Position numbers and translations under genes: made by a program | NCBI GenBank assembly: GCA_026785795.1 | Contig: JAJAZJ010000278.1 | Span: 1 to 9,335, forward strand | Reading direction: 5' to 3' | Origin: Pseudoxanthomonas sp. | GTDB lineage: Bacteria; Pseudomonadota; Gammaproteobacteria; Xanthomonadales; Xanthomonadaceae | DNA length: 9,335 nucleotides | Notes under the pieces: generated by a model | Databases searched by the model: none | What the model was told of the DNA's origin: nothing | Seen by the model: the letters and a program-made list of their open reading frames with translations, nothing else | Shown: piece by piece, positions 1 through 7,657 of the stretch | Position numbering within the stretch: position 1 is the stretch's first letter | Layout: each line of letters begins with the position of its first letter

Positions 1-3000
1 GCTGGAGCCTGCGGGAGCGTCGCCGAGTTCAGCATCAAGCGGCCGGTCACCACGATCATGTTCTTCGTGTCGCTGGTCGCGATTGGCCTGATCGCGGCCT
101 TCCGCCTGCCGCTTGAAGCCTTCCCGGAGATCTCGCCGCCCTTCATCTTCGTGCAGCTGCCGTATGCCGGGTCCACGCCGGAGGAAGTGGAGCGGACCGT
201 GCTCAGGCCGGTGGAGGAGGCCTTAGCCACGATGAGCGGCATCAAGAGCATCAACGCCTCGGCCAACGCCGATGGCGCGCAGGTGTTCATCCAGTTCTCG
301 GACTGGGAACGTGATGACGCGATCGCCGCTTCCGAAGCCCGTGAGCGCATCGATGCGATACGCGATGAGCTGCCCGATGACCTGCAGCGTTACCAGGTGC
401 TCAAGTTTTCGACCACCGACCTGCCGGTGCTGCGCGTGCGCCTGGCCAGCGACAACGACCTGACCAATTCCTACGACCTGATCGACCGCGAATTCAAGCG
501 GCGCATCGAGCGCATCCCCGGCGTGGCCAGAGTGGACATTTCCGGCGCCCCCGCCAACGAGGTGGAAATCGCGATCAACCAGGACCGGTTGACCGCGCAT
601 GACCTGGGGCTCAATGAGCTCACCGCACGCCTGCAGTCGATCAATTTCTCGGTATCGGCAGGCACCATCACCGACGGCGGGCAGCGCCTGCGCGTGCAGC
701 CGGTGGGTGAGTTGACCGACCTGCAGCAGTTGCGTGACCTGGTAATCAATGACTCGGGCGTGCGCCTGTCCGATATCGCCGATGTCCGGCTCAAGCCACA
801 GCGCATGCCCTATGGACGCCGTCTGGACGGACGCGCGGCGGTGGGCATCGACGTGTTCAAGGAGCGCGGCGCCAACCTGGTGCAGGTTTCCCGCGATGCG
901 CTCAAGGAAGTGGACGAGATCCGCAAGCAGCCTTCGCTGAGCGACGTGCAGATCAAGGTGATCGACAACCAGGGTGAAAATGTCACCAGCTCGCTGCTGG
1001 AGCTGGCCGAAGCCGGGGGCATTGGCCTGCTGCTTTCTGTGGCAGTGCTGTTCTTCTTCCTGCGCCACTGGCCCTCGACGCTGATGGTGACCCTGGCCAT
1101 CCCGATCTGCTTCATCATGACCCTGGGCTTCATGTACTTCGCCGGGGTAACGCTCAACATACTCACCATGATGGGCCTGCTGTTGGCCATCGGCATGCTG
1201 GTGGACAATGCCGTGGTGGTGGTGGAAAGCATCTACCAGGAGCGCGAGCGGATGCCCGACCAGCCGCGCGCGGCCTCCATCATCGGCACCCGCAACGTGG
1301 CCATCGCGCTGTCCGCGGGCACCTTGAGCCACTGCATCGTGTTCGTGCCCAATCTGTTCGGCGAACGCAATTTCCTCAGCATCTACCTGTCCCAGATCGC
1401 GATCACCATCTCGGTGTCGCTGCTGGCCTCGTGGCTGGTGGCGGTGAGCCTGATCCCCATGCTGGCGGCGCGGATGAAGACCCCGCCCATGCTGGCCAGC
1501 GGCACCGGCATCATCCCGCGCATGCAGGCGCGGTATGCGCGGATCCTGCGCTGGACCCTGGAGCACCGCGGCTGGAGCGTGACCGGCATCCTGCTGATCG
1601 TCGCCATCAGCATCGTGCCCATGGTCCTGACCAAGAAGAACATGTTCGGTGGGGATGATGGCGGCGAGACCAGCATCTATTATCTGTGGAAGGGCTCCTA
1701 CAGCCTGCCGCAGATGTCCAGCGACGTGGCCAAGGTCGAGGCCTACCTGGACCAGAACCGCAAGAAGTTCCACATCGAGCAGGTCTATTCCTGGTACAGC
1801 GAGCAGGGTGGGGCCAACACCAACATCAAATTCGACATGAAGTCAGCCGGCGATACCAAGGCGCTGGCTGAAAGCATCCGCGAAGGCCTGCCCAAGTTAG
1901 CGCGCGCCACGCTGGGCATCGCGGGAGGTGAGGGCGGTGGGCCGGGCGGTGGCGGCGGCCAGCCGGGCGAAAACGTGCAGGTTCAGCTGGTGGGTGACTC
2001 CACCGAGACCCTGGAAGAGCTGGCCAGGGAAATCATTCCGGCGTTGGCCAAGCGCGCGGAACTGCGTGACGTGCGCGTCGATGCAGGCGACCAGAATAGC
2101 GAGCTGTCGGTGCGGGTGGACCGCGAGCGTGCGGCGGCGTTCGGTTTCAGCGCCCAGCAGGTGGCCAACTTCGTTGGCGTGGCCCTGCGCGGCGCGCCCC
2201 TGCGCGAATTCCGCCGTGGCGATAATGAGGTGCCGGTGTGGGTGCGCTTTGCCGGGGCCGAGGAATACGGCACCGAGGATTTGGCTTCTTTCATGGTCCG
2301 CGCGCCCGATGGACGCACCGTGCCGCTGCTGAGCATGGTCGACGTGGGCGTGACCCCGGCCTCGACCAGCATTTCGCGCACCAACCGCCAGACCACCCTC
2401 ACCATCCAGGCCAGCCTGGGCGACAAGGTCACTATTCCCGAAGCGCGCAAGGCGATGGAAGCAGAGCTGGATACGGCCTCGTTCCCCGCCGGCTACAGCT
2501 ATACCTTCGACGGCGGCGCGTTCCAGGAAGAGGATGATGCCGGCAAGCAGATGATTATCAATCTACTCATTGCGCTGGTGCTGATCTACATCGTGATGGC
2601 TGCGGTGTTCGAGTCGCTGCTGTTCCCCGCGGCCATCATGAGCGGCGTGGTGTTCTCGATCTTCGGCGTGTTCTGGCTGTTCTGGCTGACCGGCACCGAG
2701 TTCAACATCATGGCCTTCATCGGAATCCTGGTGCTGATGGGCGTGGTGGTGAACAACGGCATCGTATTGGTCGAACACATCAACAACCTGCGCAGGCGCG
2801 GCAAGTCGCGCACCGATGCGCTGGTGGAGGGCAGCCGCGAACGCCTGCGCCCGATCCTGATGACCATGGGCACGGCGATCCTGGCCATGGTGCCGATTGC
2901 GCTGAGCACCACGCAGATTGGCGGCGGCGGTCCCGCTTACTACCCGATGGCCCGCGCAATCGCCGGTGGCCTGGCGTTCTCGACCATCGTCAGCCTGCTG

Positions 3001-3123
3001 TTCCTGCCCACCATCTACGCCATCCTGGATGATCTGCGCAACGGCACCGCGCGGTTGATTGCGCGGGCGCGCGGGGGCAAAGCCGCGCCGGTGGCGGCCG
3101 CCGCTGAGCCGGGCTTGGCCTGA
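1..3123 (+). CDS. RND-family efflux transporter, inner-membrane permease subunit (5' end outside window)
   Basis: Proton-driven tripartite efflux pump permease of the AcrB/HAE-like type, expected to work with a periplasmic adaptor, probably encoded upstream, and an outer-membrane channel. The frame is open from base 1 with no ATG, GTG or TTG before the ATG at 58. The residues before it (VAEFSIKRPVTTI) match the usual RND N-terminus, so the true start is off the left edge. Numbering from the ATG at 58 (1021 residues): rest of TM1; first periplasmic porter domain about 20-312; TM2-6 from about 320; second periplasmic domain in the middle; TM8-12 at the C-terminus. TM4 carries GMLVDNAVVV with D383 and N384, where AcrB has two Asp. 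TM10 carries VVVNNGIVLVE with N899/N900 where AcrB has Lys. DN/NN variants are common in RND subfamilies. Oddity: residues 620-637 have 12 glycines in 18. Substrate is not predictable; a heavy-metal (CusA-type) pump is less likely. Confidence 0.95.
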   Translation, partial: AGACGSVAEFSIKRPVTTIMFFVSLVAIGLIAAFRLPLEAFPEISPPFIFVQLPYAGSTPEEVERTVLRPVEEALATMSGIKSINASANADGAQVFIQFSDWERDDAIAASEARERIDAIRDELPDDLQRYQVLKFSTTDLPVLRVRLASDNDLTNSYDLIDREFKRRIERIPGVARVDISGAPANEVEIAINQDRLTAHDLGLNELTARLQSINFSVSAGTITDGGQRLRVQPVGELTDLQQLRDLVINDSGVRLSDIADVRLKPQRMPYGRRLDGRAAVGIDVFKERGANLVQVSRDALKEVDEIRKQPSLSDVQIKVIDNQGENVTSSLLELAEAGGIGLLLSVAVLFFFLRHWPSTLMVTLAIPICFIMTLGFMYFAGVTLNILTMMGLLLAIGMLVDNAVVVVESIYQERERMPDQPRAASIIGTRNVAIALSAGTLSHCIVFVPNLFGERNFLSIYLSQIAITISVSLLASWLVAVSLIPMLAARMKTPPMLASGTGIIPRMQARYARILRWTLEHRGWSVTGILLIVAISIVPMVLTKKNMFGGDDGGETSIYYLWKGSYSLPQMSSDVAKVEAYLDQNRKKFHIEQVYSWYSEQGGANTNIKFDMKSAGDTKALAESIREGLPKLARATLGIAGGEGGGPGGGGGQPGENVQVQLVGDSTETLEELAREIIPALAKRAELRDVRVDAGDQNSELSVRVDRERAAAFGFSAQQVANFVGVALRGAPLREFRRGDNEVPVWVRFAGAEEYGTEDLASFMVRAPDGRTVPLLSMVDVGVTPASTSISRTNRQTTLTIQASLGDKVTIPEARKAMEAELDTASFPAGYSYTFDGGAFQEEDDAGKQMIINLLIALVLIYIVMAAVFESLLFPAAIMSGVVFSIFGVFWLFWLTGTEFNIMAFIGILVLMGVVVNNGIVLVEHINNLRRRGKSRTDALVEGSRERLRPILMTMGTAILAMVPIALSTTQIGGGGPAYYPMARAIAGGLAFSTIVSLLFLPTIYAILDDLRNGTARLIARARGGKAAPVAAAAEPGLA

Positions 3124-3132
3124 CTCAGGCCA
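3116..3132. other. 17-bp palindrome containing both convergent stop codons
   Basis: Bases 3116-3123 and 3125-3132 are perfect 8-base inverted repeats around a single C at 3124. The left arm ends with the RND pump's TGA (3121-3123) and the right arm begins with the complement of the TGA of the convergent TraB-family gene (3125-3127). A real RNA hairpin would have to open a few central pairs to form its loop. No T-run follows on either strand, so this is not a canonical intrinsic terminator. It may be chance, or a site that stops or pairs the two convergent transcripts. Confidence 0.5.
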
Positions 3133-4372
3133 CCAGTCGGGAGAAAATGCGCGCGCCGGCTATCCACACCCCGATGCCGGTGCCCAGGTTGGTCAGGATG
3201 AAGTTCAGGACCACGCGCGATACGCCGTTGCGATACCAGCCGCGCAGGGTCTGGGTGTCGTCGCGCAGGGCCAGGAAGTCCGCGTAGGACGGCTTGCGCA
3301 GACGCAGTTCGACCAGCGCGCTGAAGGCGCCTGCCGGTATGCCGGGGCGGAAGGGCTTCAGCGGGGCCGCGATGGCCCCGGCCAGGATGCTCAACGGGTG
3401 GCCCCCCGCCAGTGCACAGCCCACTGCCGCCAGTCCTGAAGTAAACAGCACCCATTGCATCAGCAGTTCCGTGCCTACGGCTGTGCCACCCTGCCAGAAG
3501 CCCCACGCGATCCCGCCCAGCACAAGCGTGGTCAGGGCAATGGTAAACCAGGGGAGCTTGCGCTTCGACGTGGCCTGGTCCAGTTCCGCGCAGCGCGAGG
3601 CCGGATCACGCGTTTCCTCCCGCAGATAGCGGGCCAGTCCCTGCAGGTGGCCCGCCCCGACCACCGCCAGTACTTCGTAGGGTGCGTGCTGATTGGTCTG
3701 GCGCTCGGCGGGTACTTCGATCTGGCGCAGGCGCGCGGCCATGTACTGGTCGCGCTCGTCAATCAGCGCGCCGAACAGCGCCGGGCTTTGTTTGGCGAAC
3801 TCGCCGAAGCTGGATTCCAGCAGGTCACCCTGCTTGAGGTTTTCGATTTCCTCCTCGCCCACCTCGTCATCGGCGAACAGGCCCACGGCCAGGCTGCCGG
3901 CCAGCTTGATCCGGCCAAAGAATCCCAGCCGGGCTGAAATCCGCTTGAAGGTCACGCCTACTTCACGGTCAATCAGGTGCACCGGCAGGCCGCGATCCTT
4001 GGCTGCGACAGTCGCGGCCTTGAGCTCTGCGCCGGGCTCTATGCCCAGCTGCGCAGCCAGCCTGCGCTGGTAGGCGGCCAACCCCAGGTTGGCGGCGAAC
4101 AGCGCCACCTTGCCCTCACGCACCACTTTCACCAGGTCCAGCTTGGCCAGCGAATCGGGATCAGTCAGGGCCTGCAGCCGCTGCGCATCCAGCTCGACCG
4201 CCACCGCGTCGTAGTTTCCTGCACCGATCGCGCCCACCACCGCATCGACGCTGGCCTTGGACACGTGGGCAGTGCCGAGCAGGGTGTAGCGCACGCCGTC
4301 GCGCTCGATGATCTGGTGTGGTTGCCCGGCCAGCGGATCGTCCTGCAGCGGGATGGAAGTCAGTTCATTCAT
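3125..4372 (-). CDS. TraB/PrgY-family membrane protein
   Basis: A 415-residue protein of the TraB/PrgY family, which also groups with the Tiki and EreA/ChaN-like proteins proposed to be metal-dependent proteases. The Enterococcus member PrgY limits self-response to a peptide pheromone; the role in proteobacteria is unknown. Family motifs seen: LLGTAHVS (GTAH at 33-36), VAVELDAQR (E60, D62, R65), IDREVGVTFKR (134-144), DERDQYMAARL (205-215) and VVGAGHLQG (237-245). Hydrophobic helices at about 274-296, 303-335 and 386-407 form the C-terminal membrane part. The ATG at 4372 is chosen because the conserved domain starts soon after it. A TTG at 4432 would add 20 residues; upstream in-frame sequence is signal-peptide-like but has no good start codon. 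No clear Shine-Dalgarno sequence is present. It lies 102 bases after the GNAT gene and converges on the RND gene with one base between stops. Confidence 0.88.
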   Translation of the reverse strand: MNELTSIPLQDDPLAGQPHQIIERDGVRYTLLGTAHVSKASVDAVVGAIGAGNYDAVAVELDAQRLQALTDPDSLAKLDLVKVVREGKVALFAANLGLAAYQRRLAAQLGIEPGAELKAATVAAKDRGLPVHLIDREVGVTFKRISARLGFFGRIKLAGSLAVGLFADDEVGEEEIENLKQGDLLESSFGEFAKQSPALFGALIDERDQYMAARLRQIEVPAERQTNQHAPYEVLAVVGAGHLQGLARYLREETRDPASRCAELDQATSKRKLPWFTIALTTLVLGGIAWGFWQGGTAVGTELLMQWVLFTSGLAAVGCALAGGHPLSILAGAIAAPLKPFRPGIPAGAFSALVELRLRKPSYADFLALRDDTQTLRGWYRNGVSRVVLNFILTNLGTGIGVWIAGARIFSRLVA

Positions 4373-4474
4373 TGGTTCGGGTCCAGCGTTGGCGCGGCAG
4401 GTTGGGAGCGGAACAGCGGCGGCGATCGCCAAGACGGTGAGCGCCGTTCGCGCAGGAAGCCGCAGGAAAATGCG

Positions 4475-5011
4475 TCAAGACGTGTCACCGTAGGGCGCGG
4501 TCTGATCACCTTGGCCAAGCGCGCGCTGCATCTGCACGGTATCCAGCCAGCGCCCGTGCTTGCGGCCCAGGCCGGTAAACACGCCCACCGTACTGAAGCC
4601 CAGTTTTTCATGCAGCGCCACCGAAGCACCGTTGCCGGGCTCGCCGATCACCGCGACCATCTGCCGGAACCCGAGCGATTCGCATTGAAGTATCAGCTCC
4701 GTCAAAAGTGCGACACCAACGCCGTGGCCCCGCGCATGCGTGTCCACGTAGACCGACTCTTCCACCGTCCAGCGGTAGCCGCTGCGGCTGCGGTAGCTGC
4801 CGGCGTAGGCGTAGCCGGCGAAGCGGTCGTCCACTTCGGCGACCAGGTAGGGAAATCCCTGGCCAAGCAGATCGGACACCCGCTGCTCCATTTGCGCTTC
4901 GTTAGGTGCGTCGTACTCATAGCTGGCAACACCCTCGCGCACTTCCCGCGCATACAGGGCGGTAATCGCGGGGACATCTGCAAGGGTGGCCCCGCGTATG
5001 CGCAGGGTCAT
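4475..5011 (-). CDS. GNAT-family N-acetyltransferase, phosphinothricin acetyltransferase-like
   Basis: A cytoplasmic acetyl-CoA-dependent N-acetyltransferase of 178 residues, close in pattern to the Pat/Bar/MnaT (YncA) group, which acetylate phosphinothricin, methionine sulfoximine and similar amino acids. Evidence: an N-terminal IRGATLADVPAI start typical of GNATs; the stretch GYAYAGSYRSRSGYRWTVEE (66-85), typical of the Pat group; the acetyl-CoA pyrophosphate loop R94-G95-H96-G97-V98-G99; and a C-terminal GNGASVALHEKLGF segment (about residues 127-140). The ATG overlaps the TGA of the upstream GFA-type gene by the four bases ATGA (5011-5008), which suggests translational coupling. No herbicide-resistance role can be inferred; natural substrates of these chromosomal homologues are usually amino acid analogues. 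Substrate uncertain. Confidence 0.9.
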   Translation of the reverse strand: MTLRIRGATLADVPAITALYAREVREGVASYEYDAPNEAQMEQRVSDLLGQGFPYLVAEVDDRFAGYAYAGSYRSRSGYRWTVEESVYVDTHARGHGVGVALLTELILQCESLGFRQMVAVIGEPGNGASVALHEKLGFSTVGVFTGLGRKHGRWLDTVQMQRALGQGDQTAPYGDTS

Positions 5012-5418
5012 GGCGTGCGCACGTATTCGCGCTCGTAGTGGACCAGTTCGCTAACCGAATCGATCCAGGGCAGCCTGCTTTCGCGGTGGATATCGAGCGC
5101 AGGTGCAAGCGCCGCGCCGTCGTCCAGTGAGCCCAGGTAAAGCATCGCCAGTCCCGGATAAAGGACGTTGCGGTTGAAAAGCGGCGTGCTGCAGGTCGCA
5201 CAGAAATGGCGGGTGGCGTTGCTGGTGGCCGAATGGCTGCGTAACTCCTCAGCCCCTTGGGTGACTGCGAGCTCCTTGTCCAAGACCACCACGTAGGTGG
5301 ACAACGGCGCGCCGCTCATGCGCCTGCAGAAATCGCAGTGGCAGTTGAGGATGACCTGGGGTGTACCGTCGACACGATACTGCACCAGGCCGCACAGGCA
5401 GCGTCCGTCCAGGCTCAT
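5008..5418 (-). CDS. GFA/CENP-V domain zinc-binding protein
   Basis: A 136-residue protein of the GFA family (glutathione-dependent formaldehyde-activating enzyme/CENP-V fold). The family is named for an enzyme thought to speed formation of S-hydroxymethylglutathione, but most members have no proven reaction. The full zinc-ligand pattern is present: C7 and C9 (CLCG), C26, C28 and C31 (CHCDFC), and C73 and C76 (FCATC), with typical surrounding sequence (CRRMSGAPLSTYV and STPLF). Length is normal for a single-domain member. It starts 8 bases after the aguB stop and overlaps the GNAT start by four bases, so it is the middle gene of a tight aguB-GFA-GNAT run. No formaldehyde dehydrogenase gene is in the window, so a formaldehyde role is not supported by context. 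Confidence 0.92.
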   Translation of the reverse strand: MSLDGRCLCGLVQYRVDGTPQVILNCHCDFCRRMSGAPLSTYVVVLDKELAVTQGAEELRSHSATSNATRHFCATCSTPLFNRNVLYPGLAMLYLGSLDDGAALAPALDIHRESRLPWIDSVSELVHYEREYVRTP

Positions 5419-5426
5419 CAGGGCAG

Positions 5427-6311
5427 TCAGTCGATGTACCGCTTCAGCAGGTCGCCGTAGGCATCGATGCGCCTGTCGCGCAGGAACGGCCAGATGCGGC
5501 GCACGTGCTCGCTGCGCGCCAGGTCAATCTCTGCATTGAGGATCTGCGCCTCAGCCCCGGCTTCGGCGATGAATTCACCCTGGGGGCCCAGCACGTGGCT
5601 GTTGCCCCAGAACTGTATGCCGGATGCGCCCAGCGGTGATGCTTCATGGCCAACGCGGTTGCAGGAAAGCACCGGCAATCCATTGGCCACCGCATGCCCG
5701 CGATGGCTGAGGATCCATGCATCGCGCTGGCGGTTCTTTTCATCCTGCGCATCGTCCGGATCCCAGCCAATGGCGGTGGGGTAGAGCAGCAGCTCAGCGC
5801 CGGCGAGCGCCATCAGGCGGGCGGCTTCGGGATACCACTGGTCCCAGCACACCAGCACGCCCAGCTTGCCGACCGAGGTCTGGATCGGGGTGAAGCCCAG
5901 GTCGCCCGGAGTGAAGTAGAACTTTTCGTGGAATCCCGGATCGTCCGGGATATGCATCTTTCGGTACTTCCCCAGCAGGCTGCCGTCGCTTTCAAAGACC
6001 ACGGCGGTGTTGTGGTACAGCCCCGCTGCCCGGCGCTCGAACAGCGAGCCCACCAGGACCACGCCGTGGCGTTTGGCCAGTTGTCCAAGTCGCTGGGTGC
6101 TGGGGCCGGGGATGGGCTCGGCCTGGTCGAACTCGGCCACCGACTCGTGCTGGCAGAAGTAGGGGCCGTTGTGCAGTTCCTGCAGCAGGACCAGACGCGC
6201 GCCCTGCTTCGCCGCTTCCGCCACGCGCGCCTCGATCACCGCCAGGTTGGCATCGGCATCGCCGTGGTTGCATTCCTGGACCAGGGCAACGGGGAGGATT
6301 TTGCGGGTCAT
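5427..6311 (-). CDS. aguB: N-carbamoylputrescine amidase
   Basis: Nitrilase-superfamily carbon-nitrogen hydrolase of 294 residues that converts N-carbamoylputrescine to putrescine, CO2 and ammonia, the last step of the agmatine route to polyamines; cytoplasmic. The catalytic Glu-Lys-Cys set is visible: E45 in LLQELHNGPYF, K118 in GKYRKMHIPDDPGF, and C155 in VLVCWDQWYPEA, with the accessory E129. The HIPDDPGFHEKFYFTPGD and CWDQWYPE stretches are characteristic of the AguB branch rather than other nitrilases, and an agmatine deiminase gene lies upstream in the same orientation. The ATG at 6311 gives the standard MTRKILPVALVQE start. An in-frame extension to a TTG at 6392 adds 27 residues unlike the family and is rejected. 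No clear Shine-Dalgarno sequence precedes the ATG. Confidence 0.96.
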   Translation of the reverse strand: MTRKILPVALVQECNHGDADANLAVIEARVAEAAKQGARLVLLQELHNGPYFCQHESVAEFDQAEPIPGPSTQRLGQLAKRHGVVLVGSLFERRAAGLYHNTAVVFESDGSLLGKYRKMHIPDDPGFHEKFYFTPGDLGFTPIQTSVGKLGVLVCWDQWYPEAARLMALAGAELLLYPTAIGWDPDDAQDEKNRQRDAWILSHRGHAVANGLPVLSCNRVGHEASPLGASGIQFWGNSHVLGPQGEFIAEAGAEAQILNAEIDLARSEHVRRIWPFLRDRRIDAYGDLLKRYID

Positions 6312-6618
6312 GGGGCGTGGGTGGGCGCGGAAACCGTGGAGTTTAACCGCTTGTGCCGGAACCAAGGTGCCGGGGGGCGTGACAAGGGCCAACGGCGTGC
6401 TGCGGCAAGATTGTGGCCGTCGCTCACCAAGGTCGGCAGACCCGTTGGGAAGGATGTAACGCCGCCGCGTGTCTTCAACGTCAGACGCGAGTGAAGGGCG
6501 TCGGTGCGCCGAGCGGCGCTGTTGGGCGAAACAACCGAGGCCTTTGCCCTGAACCGCTTGAGCCGTAATTCCACGTGCCTTCTACGGCGCGTCGGCAAAA
6601 TGCGTGGCCCCGATCCGC
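6312..6618. other. Intergenic gap between aguA and aguB, with inverted repeats and no gene
   Basis: These 307 bases hold no ORF that looks like a protein and no tRNA. On the minus strand, 6506-6519 is a perfect inverted repeat (GCGCCG, two bases, CGGCGC). Beside it, 6521-6535 has short GTTG/CAAC arms. Flanking CGGT (6502-6505) and ACCG (6534-6537) could pair around the first hairpin, so a small branched RNA structure is possible. No T-run follows, so it is not a convincing terminator. A weak minus-strand -10-like TAAACT (complement of 6340-6345) lies about 29 bases before the aguB start, without a good -35. The gap may hold an aguB promoter or a processing site. Confidence 0.45.
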
Positions 6619-7650
6619 TTACGGCAGCAGGCCCTGCGGCAGCTGCATGGTGATGCAGTGCAGGCTGCCGTTCTGCCAGATCAGCGCACGGCACGGGACA
6701 GGCACGATTTCGCGGCCGGGGAAGGCGTCGGCCAGCACCGCGGCGGCGCGCTGGTCGGCCGGATCGCCGTAGGCCGGGATCAGCACGGCACCATTGATGA
6801 TCAGGAAGTTCGCGTACGACGCAGCCAGCCGGCGGCCCTCGTCCAGAACGGGCTGGGCCCACGGAAGCGGAAACAGCCGATACGGCCTGCCGTCCACGGT
6901 GCGCAGTGCGGCGATTTCCCTGGCCATGGCCGCCAGTTCGGCGAAGTGCGAATCGGTGGGGTCGTCGCAGGCCTGGAATACGATCGCGTCGGTATCGGCG
7001 AAGCGGGCCAGGGTGTCGATATGTGCGTCGGTGTCGTCCCCTTCCAGATAGCCGTGATCAAGCCACAGGACGCGGTCCTGCTCCAGCCAGTCGGTGAGCC
7101 GGCCGGTGATTTCCTCGCGCGTGGCCTGAGGGTGACGCTGGTGCAGGCAGCGCCAGGTGCTGAGCAGGGTGCGCTGTCCGTCCGTCTCGATTGCGCCGCC
7201 TTCCAGGGCGAAATCGATGCCTTTCACGAAATAATTGCGGAACAGCTCCATGCCCGACAGCTCGCCGACCAGGCGATCGTCGCGGCTGGCCTCGAACTTC
7301 CCGCCCCAGCCGGTGAAGCGGAAATCCAGCAGCTTGAAGCTGTCGCCCGTGCGCAGGGTGATCGGCCCGCTGTCCCGCACCCAGGTGTCGTCGTATTCGG
7401 CGGGCACGAAGCGCACCCGGGCCATGTCCACCCGGGCCGAGCGCAGGCGGGCTTCGGCGTAGGTCTGCAGGTCTTCGTCCGCGGCGCAGACGACCACCGG
7501 CTGGAAGCGGGTGATGGCCGCCACCAGCGCCACGTAGGTGTCCTCGACCTCAGCCAGGCGATCGGCCCAGTCGGTCCCGGCGTTCGGCCACGCGATCAGG
7601 ATCGCGGACTGGGGTTCCCATTCGGCCGGGAAACGATAGGCATCACTCAT
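6619..7650 (-). CDS. aguA: Agmatine deiminase
   Basis: A 343-residue cytoplasmic enzyme of the agmatine deiminase/Porphyromonas-type peptidylarginine deiminase family (PAD_porph), hydrolysing agmatine to N-carbamoylputrescine and ammonia. Seen in sequence: the N-terminal FPAEWEPQSAILIAWP start (about 7-22); DDTWVRDSGP (87-96), the substrate-site signature; LEGGAIETDG (149-158) with E150; DTDAHID (206-212) with catalytic H210; and the C-terminal GSLHCITMQLP with catalytic C332. Length is close to the family's usual 340-370. The product feeds AguB, encoded 307 bases downstream. The ATG at 7650 lies 7 bases after the stop of the small secreted-protein gene, so transcription probably comes from the promoter in front of that gene. 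No clear Shine-Dalgarno sequence is seen, so translation may depend on the upstream gene. Confidence 0.96.
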   Translation of the reverse strand: MSDAYRFPAEWEPQSAILIAWPNAGTDWADRLAEVEDTYVALVAAITRFQPVVVCAADEDLQTYAEARLRSARVDMARVRFVPAEYDDTWVRDSGPITLRTGDSFKLLDFRFTGWGGKFEASRDDRLVGELSGMELFRNYFVKGIDFALEGGAIETDGQRTLLSTWRCLHQRHPQATREEITGRLTDWLEQDRVLWLDHGYLEGDDTDAHIDTLARFADTDAIVFQACDDPTDSHFAELAAMAREIAALRTVDGRPYRLFPLPWAQPVLDEGRRLAASYANFLIINGAVLIPAYGDPADQRAAAVLADAFPGREIVPVPCRALIWQNGSLHCITMQLPQGLLP

Positions 7651-7657
7651 GCGTGCG

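Noticed and set aside
223..1773. Long open minus-strand frame (516 codons) inside the RND gene
   Set aside because: The product is rich in His, Gln, Gly and Arg with no domain or hydrophobic pattern, as expected from the reverse strand of a GC-rich gene. The RND frame is clearly the coding one.
4421..4430. 10-base palindrome GGCGATCGCC before the TraB-family gene
   Set aside because: A single short GC-rich palindrome, expected by chance in this composition. No second copy or known operator was recognised nearby.
3977..5038. 353-codon + strand frame across the TraB-family and GNAT genes
   Set aside because: Antisense to two recognised genes and spanning their boundary, with a His/Arg/Gln-rich composition and no recognisable motif.
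6312..6392. 27-residue N-terminal extension of aguB from TTG at 6392
   Set aside because: Unlike the AguB family start, uses a rare start codon and has no ribosome site. The ATG at 6311 gives the expected N-terminus.
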